Made by a program: the position numbers and the translations under genes. Of a DNA stretch of 64,000 nt, positions 44,907-52,772 are shown one piece after another. The stretch's first letter is position 1. Each line of letters opens with the position of its first letter. The notes below the pieces were generated by a model that saw only the letters and a program-made list of their open reading frames with translations, was not told the origin of the DNA and did no database searches. This DNA comes from Cyclobacterium xiamenense (lineage in GTDB: Bacteria; Bacteroidota; Bacteroidia; Cytophagales; Cyclobacteriaceae): assembly GCF_009467825.1 (NCBI RefSeq), contig NZ_WIOK01000005.1, forward strand, positions 124,001 through 188,000. Reading direction: 5' to 3'.

Positions 44907-46439
44907 ATGAAATACGTCAAAAATTTATATGTCAACAACTTCCTTATTGGAGTTGTCGTGTTGTTTGCGGTATCATGTACGGATTTTTTAGAAAGGAATC
45001 CGACTACACAAATTTCCGGCCCCACTTTCTGGGATTCACAGAAGGATGCCGATTTGGCTTTAGCGGGGGTATATTCCAGGCTCAATAGCAATACCTTTAA
45101 TCATGAAGGTGTTTATGATCTGGCCATTATGGCAGGCGATGCGAATGAAGGAGGTCAAAGTCTGGGAGCGGCTTCAACCGGAACTTTTGCTACGGGTATA
45201 ATGGAAGCGGTTTCCGGCGGGCTCTTAGCTAATATTTACAATCAATGTTACCAAGGTATCGCTACCTGTAATTATTTTTTAGAGAACATCGAAAGAGTGA
45301 ATATGCCAATGGAAAGGATCACCCGGTACGAAGGAGAAGTTCTCTTTTTACGTGCTTTCTTCTATTTTACCCTCGCGGATTTTTATGGAGGTGTACCCCT
45401 CTATACTTCTACCGTGTCGGCTGAAGAAGCAAAAGTGCCAAAAAGCACCAGGGACCAGGTCATTGACCAGGTTTTGGCTGATTTGGATGTGGCCATTTCC
45501 AGTCTTCCCAATACAGATTACAGTTCAAGCGGACATGCGGTAAAAGGTTCTGCCCTGGCCTTAAAAAGTAGGGTACATTTATATGAGTCCGATTGGGCGG
45601 CTGCGGCTCAAGCTGCATCCCAGGTAATGACTGAAGGCCAGTTTAGCTTGTACCAAGACCAATGGCAGGACCTGTTCCTGGCGAAAGGTCAAAGCAACAA
45701 TCCTGAAATCATGTTTTCAACAAAATACCTGAACCCGGATAATTTCAGCAACCAAGATATCAGGATCCTATGGCATGGGAGATGGAATCCCAGAACAGAA
45801 TTACGGGATGCTTTTGAAACTGTCGATGGCCTGCCTATCTCGGAATCTCCTTTATATGACCCTGATAACTGGAAACTGAACAGGGATCCCCGATTGGGAA
45901 AAACCATGAGGGCATTTGAAGACCCGGCTGTCAAAGAATCAGGTGAAGTAGTGGAATTTGCCTATAACGGTGTTTCCATGACCGGACTAGTGCCTGCCAA
46001 GGGGGGCAATGTGGAGACCCTGCCAATCGATTATTCCACCAAAAGTGAGCAGGATTGGGTATTGATCCGATATGCAGAAGTGTTGCTTAATTTTGCGGAA
46101 GCTACCAACGAACTGAACGGCCCCACCCAAGCCGTCTATGATGCGGTGAACGCTGTCAGAACTCGTGAAAGCGTGGGTATGCCTACGCTCCCAGATGGCC
46201 TGACCCAGGATGAAATGAGGGACAGAATCCGAAATGAAAGAAGGGTGGAATTTGCCTTTGAAGGCATGCGGTACCGGGACATCAAAAGGTGGCGGCTCGC
46301 CGAAGAATACATTCCCACTTTGGTGGAACCCGGTTCTGGTGTCAGAAGGGCATTTGATCCGGCTAAACATTACCTTTTTCCATTTCCCCAGTCCGAAATC
46401 GATATCAATCCCGCATTGGAACAAAACCCGGGCTATTGA
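44907..46439 (+). CDS. SusD-type glycan-binding lipoprotein (second)
   Basis: A 510-residue SusD protein with an SPII signal (LFAVSCTDFLERNP, Cys near 23). Hallmarks are QKDADLALAGVYSRL, RYEGEVLFLRAFFYFTLADFYG with GGVPLYTS, WVLIRYAEVLLNFAEATNEL, IRNERRVEFAFEGMRYRDIKRW and the C-terminal NPGY. It partners the SusC protein encoded 13 bases upstream. A strong terminator follows the stop by 20 bases, so susCD form the end of this transcription unit. Confidence 0.94.
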   Translation: MKYVKNLYVNNFLIGVVVLFAVSCTDFLERNPTTQISGPTFWDSQKDADLALAGVYSRLNSNTFNHEGVYDLAIMAGDANEGGQSLGAASTGTFATGIMEAVSGGLLANIYNQCYQGIATCNYFLENIERVNMPMERITRYEGEVLFLRAFFYFTLADFYGGVPLYTSTVSAEEAKVPKSTRDQVIDQVLADLDVAISSLPNTDYSSSGHAVKGSALALKSRVHLYESDWAAAAQAASQVMTEGQFSLYQDQWQDLFLAKGQSNNPEIMFSTKYLNPDNFSNQDIRILWHGRWNPRTELRDAFETVDGLPISESPLYDPDNWKLNRDPRLGKTMRAFEDPAVKESGEVVEFAYNGVSMTGLVPAKGGNVETLPIDYSTKSEQDWVLIRYAEVLLNFAEATNELNGPTQAVYDAVNAVRTRESVGMPTLPDGLTQDEMRDRIRNERRVEFAFEGMRYRDIKRWRLAEEYIPTLVEPGSGVRRAFDPAKHYLFPFPQSEIDINPALEQNPGY

Positions 46440-46458
46440 TTGAATCTGAAAATTGAGC

Positions 46459-46493
46459 AAAAAACATGAAAACCTTAGGCTTTCATGTTTTTT
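46459..46493. terminator. Bidirectional-looking intrinsic terminator after susD
   Basis: AAAAAACATGAAA pairs perfectly with TTTCATGTTTTTT across a nine-base loop ACCTTAGGC. The T-run on the plus strand and the A-run in front make it work on either strand. It lies 20 bases after the susD stop. A diverged counterpart of the block from here to the helicase gene is seen from about 38820. Confidence 0.85.
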
Positions 46494-46621
46494 GCTTTAA
46501 AGGAAATCGGAGTCACAATTGCCGTTTGGTTGATTTCCATTCCGAACCAGTCGCCATTCCAACTATCCGGCCAAACACCGATCCTAATAAATAATACTTA
46601 CCTTTGGCCAAAAATGTATCC

Positions 46622-47755
46622 ATGGGCTTTACCGATCTCGGTCTTTCAACACCACTACAGGAAGCAATAAGCAAGGCAAAATACGAAAATCCCTTTCCCA
46701 TTCAGATCCAGGCGATACCTGCCATTCTAAAAAAGAGAGACATTTGGGGCCTGGCTCCAACAGGATCTGGAAAAACGGCTGCCTATGTATTGCCGATCCT
46801 GGAAATGTTTCAGGGGAAAACTGCTGTAAAAAGTAGGGCTGTCGCTGTGCTGGTGCTGGTCCCTACCCGGGAATTGGCCATTCAGGTTGATCAAACGGTA
46901 AAAACCTTTACGAACGGCTTGCCAAGGAAGGTAAAATCCATGGCGGTGTATGGTGGGGTGTCCATCAATCCCCAAATGATACACCTGTACGGAACCGACA
47001 TCCTGATCGGGACCCCCGGTCGCTTGCTGGATTTGCTTTCAAAAAAGGCCGTGGACTTGTCCGCATTGGAAATACTGGTTTTGGACGAGGCCGACAAAAT
47101 GCTGAACCTGGGCTTTAAGGAAGAAGTGGATGAAATCTTGTCCGGATTGCCCAAAAAACGGCAGAACATCCTTTTTTCTGCGACGACGGAGGAGTCAGTA
47201 GCCAGCTTATCAGCCAACCTGCTTTACCAACCGGTTCGGATAGAAATCGGGCAAGATACCGTTTCCCCTGCTCAAATCAAGCAATCGGCCTATTTGGTCA
47301 CGCCCGAAAACAAGGGGCCTTTATTGCGGTTTCTAATCAGCGAGGGAAACTGGACCCAGGTGTTGGTTTTTGCCAGTTCCAAACGGGCGGCAGATAACCT
47401 CGCCGCCAAATTAAAAAAACACGGAATACAGGCCCAGTCTTTTCATGGGGATAAAAGTCAGGCGGCCCGGACGGAATCGCTTCGGAATTTTAAACAGGGA
47501 AACCTACGGGTTTTGGTGGCCACCGACCTCGCCTCCCGGGGTATCGATATCCAGTTTTTACCCCATGTGGTTAATTACGAATTGCCTCGTTCCCCAAAGG
47601 ATTACATTCACCGCATCGGTCGGACAGGCAGGGCGGGTTCAGAGGGAGAGGCCATTTCCCTGATATCGGAGGAAGACGCGCATCATTTCAAGGTCATTCA
47701 GAAAAAAATGAAACGAATGGTCGAACTGATTGATTCAAAAAACCTGGGTTTTTGA
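46622..47755 (+). CDS. DEAD-box RNA helicase (intact copy)
   Basis: The 377-residue protein has both RecA domains. The first has the Q motif (PFPIQIQAIPAI), I APTGSGKT, Ia PTRELA, Ib GTPGRL, II DEAD in LVLDEADKML and III FSATT. The second has motif V TDLASRGIDI and VI HRIGRTGRAG. It unwinds short RNA duplexes in ribosome assembly or mRNA turnover. The ATG at 46622 is preferred over TTG 46604, because that TTG belongs to a TACCTTTG promoter-like box. The N-terminal 400 bases are duplicated at 38950-39375 with a mosaic of identical and diverged tracts. Confidence 0.94.
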   Translation: MGFTDLGLSTPLQEAISKAKYENPFPIQIQAIPAILKKRDIWGLAPTGSGKTAAYVLPILEMFQGKTAVKSRAVAVLVLVPTRELAIQVDQTVKTFTNGLPRKVKSMAVYGGVSINPQMIHLYGTDILIGTPGRLLDLLSKKAVDLSALEILVLDEADKMLNLGFKEEVDEILSGLPKKRQNILFSATTEESVASLSANLLYQPVRIEIGQDTVSPAQIKQSAYLVTPENKGPLLRFLISEGNWTQVLVFASSKRAADNLAAKLKKHGIQAQSFHGDKSQAARTESLRNFKQGNLRVLVATDLASRGIDIQFLPHVVNYELPRSPKDYIHRIGRTGRAGSEGEAISLISEEDAHHFKVIQKKMKRMVELIDSKNLGF

Positions 47756-47939
47756 TACGTCAAAACGTGGCTATAGTAGAAGTACGAATGTTTTCCATCA
47801 AAGTACCGATTCAATCCACTACGGGGTTGGAAAACGAGATGGTTGATTTTGTCCACGGGTTGTCCCCCTTGGTTGGTCTTGTTACAGACCTGCAGACTTA
47901 GTTTTTCAATAATCGATTAATTATTTTAGGGAATCTTTT

Positions 47940-49259
47940 TCAGGAATAAAGTGGGGTTCTTGTTTCCCACTTTCCTTTGGTAAAATCAGGAAAATCCACC
48001 GGTCTGCTTTTGTCAGCTACGGAGGTTCCGGTAAGCGGAATAATGGCAGCACTGGTTACCGAATCGTACACGTCCCAGTCCGGCTGTTTATTTTCCTGCA
48101 AGGCAAGTACCAGTCGGTGCCAGTTGATTGGCGTTTGGGTCATGCCTCCACTGCCATGTCCGCGGATGGCTCCTCCTTTGCGTTCGGGAGGAGCGTAGTT
48201 TTTCACAATTTCATGTGCATATTCTTCCAGATACGGCGCTGCGGGTTCCCATTGATGTTCCCTGGGACTTCTACCTTCAATATAAATTCGCTGGGCATCC
48301 CTTTCCTTTAAATAAATTCCCTTTGAGCCCTGAAGTCGGAAACTTTCCCGGGGGTGGGGGGTATGCGTGTCGTGGTTAAGGGTGACCATTTTCCCCTTTA
48401 CGGTTCGGATAAGTGAGGCATTGTAATCCCCTAGCGCCATCTCTTTCGTCGCATACGGATGTTTTTCTCCGTACTGGGCTTTGGCATATTCATTGAGCAT
48501 TCCCGATTTCGTACTCATGGAGACCAGGTAGTCAAACCGGTCCCCATGGTTGATATCCAGCACCGGCATCATGTTTCTCATGGGATGGTCGGGGTAGAGA
48601 TTGCCGTTTTTATCGATGGCGGGCTGCAATCTCCACGGTTCTTCTTCGGGATTAAACTTCACCATCCTCAGGTCATGTATGTAGCCACTTTCTACATGGA
48701 GGATATCCCCTAATAATCCTTTTCGCACCATATTCAACATGGTTAGGTCTCCAAAACCACCCAATACGATACTGGCCCACTTACCGGTGCTTTCAAAGGT
48801 TTCTACCAATTCCCATGCTTCTTCCAGTGTCTGGGCAATGGGCACTTCGCAAGCCGCATGTTTTCCATTTCTCATGGCCGCCAGACATACCGGAGCATGG
48901 GTGTCCCAGGGGGTGGCGCAAATCACGGCGTCCAGCTCTTCCTCCTCGCATAACCGAATAAAATCTGTTGGTCCCTTATCGTAAAGCCTGGGGCTCGGTT
49001 GACCGGATTCCTCAATCCACCGTTTGGCCTGGTACAGGTTTTTGGGATCGATGTCACAAATGGCAGGGATTTCTACCCCGGTAATTCCAAGTGCAGTGTC
49101 CAGGTGGTAAGAGCCTCTACCCCCAATACCCACAAAACCCAGTCTCAGATTCCGTTTGAGACCCAAAGCCATCGATTGATTGGATAGTAAGCCTGTTGTA
49201 ATACCTCCCAGTGCTAGCGTTGAAAGCTTTAGGAAATTTCTGCGGTCAAGATTATTCAT
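47940..49259 (-). CDS. GH109-like Gfo/Idh/MocA-fold protein with Tat signal
   Basis: A 439-residue protein with a twin-arginine signal (LDRRNFLKLSTLALGG). A Rossmann fold follows with LRLGFVGIGGRGSYH and AICDIDP. The segment NLYPDHPMRNMMPVLDINHGD near 220-240 aligns with the GH109 active-site stretch YPTHGLGP, keeping Tyr222 and His225 but with Asp at the Thr position. GH109 enzymes cleave N-acetylgalactosaminides through NAD-dependent oxidation and elimination. The clear Tat motif implies export with bound cofactor. It is the second gene of a minus-strand pair behind the amidohydrolase. The substrate is uncertain because the motif differs. Confidence 0.82.
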   Translation of the reverse strand: MNNLDRRNFLKLSTLALGGITTGLLSNQSMALGLKRNLRLGFVGIGGRGSYHLDTALGITGVEIPAICDIDPKNLYQAKRWIEESGQPSPRLYDKGPTDFIRLCEEEELDAVICATPWDTHAPVCLAAMRNGKHAACEVPIAQTLEEAWELVETFESTGKWASIVLGGFGDLTMLNMVRKGLLGDILHVESGYIHDLRMVKFNPEEEPWRLQPAIDKNGNLYPDHPMRNMMPVLDINHGDRFDYLVSMSTKSGMLNEYAKAQYGEKHPYATKEMALGDYNASLIRTVKGKMVTLNHDTHTPHPRESFRLQGSKGIYLKERDAQRIYIEGRSPREHQWEPAAPYLEEYAHEIVKNYAPPERKGGAIRGHGSGGMTQTPINWHRLVLALQENKQPDWDVYDSVTSAAIIPLTGTSVADKSRPVDFPDFTKGKWETRTPLYS

Positions 49260-49295
49260 CGTAATTTTTATTTGAAATGTAACACGTCGTGAAGT

Positions 49296-50450
49296 CTACT
49301 GGAGGATCCCCGGATACCATTTTTCGGCATTGTACCGGTAAATTTTATCTACCACCGTCTTGGGCAATTTCAATCCCTTGAAGGTACCGGTGACTTTTGG
49401 TACCTGCATTTCCTGGTCCCCGGTAAAAAATTGCCAATGTCGTAACCAAACCTGATGGGCATGTTCCGAAATCTCTTCCGGTTCCGTTAATCCCTTCGCC
49501 TGTATGTCCGATGCACCGGCGCGCAAATCCGTTCCATAGAGGAGTCGGTCCTGGTAGGTAATGATGAAGTCGCGCACCCCTTCCCAATCGGTGACAGCCT
49601 GGTGTTGCAGGTGAGAGATGCGTTCGGCCATATCCACCGCCATATTGGGAAAGGAATCCAGCCTCTTTGCCAGTTCATACACGTCGTATTCCAGGCTTCC
49701 CAAATGGGCTCCAACAAATCTCAGATCGGGATTATTGGCCAGCAGTTGATCCCGGGCAGCAATCTGTTCCTCATAGGAGGGAAGATCGGGAAAATTATAC
49801 ATGTGGTACTTGGGGTTTTCCCGAAAATAATCCCGGTCGCCTTGTACCGTCATTTCCTCCAGTGGCAGCCAGGTATTTTTTGGTTCGCCCAGGTGGCCCA
49901 ACAGGGTAATTTTTTTTTCCACCAACAGCTGCAGGATGGAATCAAAGGCAGGATCGGTAATCATTACCAACTCGCCTTTTTCATTTTTCAGCTCCATGCC
50001 TATATTTTTCCATACCTTTACTGCTATGGCCCCCTTGGCAATTGATTTTTCCAAATAGTCCAGGGTTTTCCTTTCCCAATCGTTGTTGGTAAATCCCTCC
50101 AGTGAAAAGGTCGTGCCATAGGTGACGATATCCGGATATTGGCCGATGAGTTTCAACGAAAAATTTTCTTGCGCTTCCGGCGTGAGTTTTGGAGAGGTAT
50201 ACACACTTACGTTCAGCAGTCTAAACTTATCCCGGGCTGCCTGACGTATAAAGACGGTATCGAAATCCGTTCTTAGGTGTACATGGGCATCGATTTTTTC
50301 TATTCGGTCAAAATCTTCCAGGGAATAGTAGCTTTCTTCCATGGTTTCAGGCGTTTCATGATTGCTTTTCGGTGATTGACAGCAGAAGGCGAGGGTGAAA
50401 AGACAGAAAGAAAAAATAAATGGTTTGCCTATTTTGGTCATTGTTTTCAT
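49296..50450 (-). CDS. Amidohydrolase-family lipoprotein
   Basis: The 384-residue product has a lipoprotein signal (FTLAFCCQSP). The TIM-barrel hydrolase of the amidohydrolase_2 type shows HVHLRTDFD with the two metal histidines, LLGHLGEP, FVGAHLGSLEYD and LLYGTDLRAG with the catalytic aspartate. Members hydrolyse or decarboxylate small molecules, sometimes lactones. It is first in a two-gene minus-strand unit with the GH109-like gene (36 bases between), suggesting an envelope role in sugar or lactone handling. Confidence 0.85.
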   Translation of the reverse strand: MKTMTKIGKPFIFSFCLFTLAFCCQSPKSNHETPETMEESYYSLEDFDRIEKIDAHVHLRTDFDTVFIRQAARDKFRLLNVSVYTSPKLTPEAQENFSLKLIGQYPDIVTYGTTFSLEGFTNNDWERKTLDYLEKSIAKGAIAVKVWKNIGMELKNEKGELVMITDPAFDSILQLLVEKKITLLGHLGEPKNTWLPLEEMTVQGDRDYFRENPKYHMYNFPDLPSYEEQIAARDQLLANNPDLRFVGAHLGSLEYDVYELAKRLDSFPNMAVDMAERISHLQHQAVTDWEGVRDFIITYQDRLLYGTDLRAGASDIQAKGLTEPEEISEHAHQVWLRHWQFFTGDQEMQVPKVTGTFKGLKLPKTVVDKIYRYNAEKWYPGILQ

Positions 50451-50857
50451 GGTTTTCGAAGGATTGTGGTAACGGCTTTTTTTCGGTTCTGTTCCCTTTA
50501 CTGTAGGATCGGACGAGGAAGTTTATCCCTGGTTTGGTATAATTTTAGAGAATTTATGGGTGAAAAGAAAGGACTGGCACTTATTTATGAGGGGATTGCA
50601 GCGTTCGCCCTGCCGCAAGGTATGCTGTTTATGGCGCAAAATGAGAAAACTGGATCGGGTTGTCTGAAAATACTCCGCTACAAAAAAAACGGTAGTGAAT
50701 GGATTATTTTGATGGCAACAGGGCCATTCCTTCTTTTGATCGTACGTCGGTTACTTCCGGTTAGCGAATAAATGGGTTTTTGTGAATAAGATTTGTTAAT
50801 TTTTCAAATTATACCGATTATTAGAAATTCAACTAGTAATAACCCAAAATATCCATT
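50451..50857. promoter_or_regulatory. Divergent intergenic region
   Basis: These 407 bases separate the minus-strand amidohydrolase gene from the plus-strand sigma factor gene and should hold both promoters. A plus-strand open frame of 131 codons spans 50376-50771 but overlaps the lipoprotein signal region and shows no recognisable protein. I see no clear TAnnTTTG box. Confidence 0.5.
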
Positions 50858-51454
50858 GTGAAATCCGAGGCAAACATAATTTCCTTTACCGACTACGATG
50901 GGCTTTGGCTATTGTTGCAAAAAGGAGATAGAAAGGGTTTGGAAGGTTTGTACCGGGCATTTGCCCATGAACTTTTTGTGTATGGATTGACTTTGGCAAA
51001 CGATACCGATTTTGTGCAGGACTGCATACAGGAAGTCTTTATAGATTTGTGGAAGTACCACGATACCCTGGGAAAGGCAGCAAATGTGAAGGCATATCTC
51101 TTTCGATCGCTGTCCCATAAACTTTACCGAGAAAGCAAAAAGAGATCCAAATGGAAAACGGAAGCGCTTCTGGAAAACACACTACCCGTTAGACTAGAAA
51201 GTTTCGAAAGTGAACAGGCCGGCATACAGCGTGAGCACTATCTTCAGGTAAAATTGGCCGGTAGTTTGGAAAAACTCCCTTTTCGGCAAAAGCAAGTCAT
51301 ACAGTTGCTATTCTTTGAACAGTTTTCTTACGAAGAAGTGTCCAAAATGATGGGAATCAATTTGCGTTCCGTGTATACCCTTGCCTGGAAGGCGCTTAGC
51401 AGTTTGAAGAAGCTACTGATTACGCTTGGATTGGTACTTCATCTCTTCCTGTAA
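50858..51454 (+). CDS. ECF RNA polymerase sigma factor, FecI-like (second)
   Basis: A 198-residue sigma factor starting with GTG. Region 2 has DFVQDCIQEVFIDLWKYHDT and region 4 has LPFRQKQVIQLLFFEQFSYEE with MGINLRSVYTLAWKALSSLK as the recognition helix-turn-helix. It precedes a FecR gene by 76 bases and should drive the third susCD set. It is a distinct paralogue of the sigma factor at 39689, not a recent copy. Confidence 0.92.
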   Translation: MKSEANIISFTDYDGLWLLLQKGDRKGLEGLYRAFAHELFVYGLTLANDTDFVQDCIQEVFIDLWKYHDTLGKAANVKAYLFRSLSHKLYRESKKRSKWKTEALLENTLPVRLESFESEQAGIQREHYLQVKLAGSLEKLPFRQKQVIQLLFFEQFSYEEVSKMMGINLRSVYTLAWKALSSLKKLLITLGLVLHLFL

Positions 51455-51530
51455 AAAAAATCAAAAATATTTCGCTTTCGGGGGATAACTTTTTACCCGA
51501 TACGTCTCTAGTAGACGAACACCGGTTGTT

Positions 51531-52625
51531 ATGTGTAAGCGAAGTTATAAAACAGAAGATTTTGTATTGGACCCCGAGTTCCAAAAATGGGTAGTGTCAC
51601 CCGATACGGGTACCAAATCCTATTGGGAGGCGTATCTTCGGGAAAATCCTGAAAAACACGCAGAAATCGTGATGGCTCGGAAACTGGTGCTACACCTGTC
51701 GAGAAATGTACGAATGGTAGACGATTCCCGTATTGAACAGGCTTGGGGAAACATCGATCATGCGCTAAACGAAATTCAACAGGGGTATTCCGACAAAAAG
51801 GTCATTCCGTTAGACTCCTCCAGTACGCTCAGGCAATTTGAGAAAAAGAAGGTGTCCAGTCAGCGCCGCTTCCCGCAATTTTACCGATTGGTAGGGATTC
51901 TGCTTTTGGCATTTTCGGTGTCTTTTTTGATTAATTTTTACTTTCCTCAGCCGGTCCCAAAGATAGCCGAGGTTCCGGTAATCTATGAAGAGCACGTTAC
52001 TCCCCCGGGAGTAAAATCCAACCTGACCTTGCAAGATGGCTCCAAAGTGATTCTTAACTCTGGGAGTTCGCTCCGGTATATCAAAAATTTCGAAACCCAT
52101 CAGCGCATTGTGGAGTTGCGGGGCGAGGCATTTTTTGATGTAGCAAAAGAAACCGAACGGCCATTCACTGTCAGAACGGGACCTGTTTCCACTACAGCAT
52201 TGGGTACCTCATTTAACATCAAAGCGTACGAGAACGAATCCATGAATATCTCGCTGCTTACGGGTAGGGTGCGTGTAAAGCGCGATTCGGTTCTTTCCCA
52301 GCCGGTTGATTTGCAAAAAGGAGAAGGGGTGGAAATTGATTTAAAAAAATTGGGGATGAAACGAGTAATTTTTGATCAGGACCGGGTCCTGGCATGGACC
52401 AAAAAAACGATTGTCTTTGACCACAGCCCCATGTGGGAGATAAAACGGGTGTTGGAAAACTGGTACGGTGTTTCCATTCGATTTTCCAATTCACCCCACC
52501 CGAATCTGGAAGTTTCGGGCCGGTTTCAGGACCAAACCCTGAAAAACGTATTGGAGGGGCTGAGCTACTCGGCTCGTTTTGAGTTTACCATCGAGAAAGA
52601 CCGGGTAACGCTGGTTTTTAACTAA
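51531..52625 (+). CDS. FecR-type anti-sigma factor (second)
   Basis: The 364-residue protein has a cytoplasmic N-terminal part, one transmembrane segment near 124-143 (FYRLVGILLLAFSVSFLINF) and a periplasmic FecR domain (VTPPGVKSNLTLQDGSKVILN, LGTSFNIKAYENE). It ends with a DUF4974 domain (IKRVLENWYGVSIRFSN, LKNVLEGLSYSARFEF). It would restrain the sigma factor encoded upstream until the STN domain of the next SusC signals. A leader stem-loop follows at 52665. Confidence 0.93.
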   Translation: MCKRSYKTEDFVLDPEFQKWVVSPDTGTKSYWEAYLRENPEKHAEIVMARKLVLHLSRNVRMVDDSRIEQAWGNIDHALNEIQQGYSDKKVIPLDSSSTLRQFEKKKVSSQRRFPQFYRLVGILLLAFSVSFLINFYFPQPVPKIAEVPVIYEEHVTPPGVKSNLTLQDGSKVILNSGSSLRYIKNFETHQRIVELRGEAFFDVAKETERPFTVRTGPVSTTALGTSFNIKAYENESMNISLLTGRVRVKRDSVLSQPVDLQKGEGVEIDLKKLGMKRVIFDQDRVLAWTKKTIVFDHSPMWEIKRVLENWYGVSIRFSNSPHPNLEVSGRFQDQTLKNVLEGLSYSARFEFTIEKDRVTLVFN

Positions 52626-52664
52626 GTACTGCCTATGAAGAAAAAATAAGAGTCAAAAAGGAAA

Positions 52665-52696
52665 GGGGACCTACCTGCGTCAACAAGTAAGTCCCC
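52665..52696 (+). promoter_or_regulatory. Stem-loop before the third susC
   Basis: GGGGACCTAC (52665-52674) and GTAAGTCCCC (52687-52696) pair over 10 bases with one mismatch, leaving a 12-base loop. It occupies the same place and has the same GGGGAC/GTCCCC base as the stem-loop at 41416-41452, 77 bases before the likely susC start. Confidence 0.6.
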
Positions 52697-52772
52697 GAAT
52701 TTAAGCGGAATGCGGGACGGCCATCCCTCATCCGACAACTGTTTATTTATGCAAAACAAACGCTGTAAAGAT

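Noticed and set aside
46604-46606. TTG as start of the DEAD-box helicase
   Set aside because: The TTG is the end of a TACCTTTG promoter-like box; the ATG 18 bases later is more natural.
50376-50771. Plus-strand open frame of 131 codons
   Set aside because: It overlaps the 5' end of the amidohydrolase gene and lies in a divergent promoter region with no recognisable protein.
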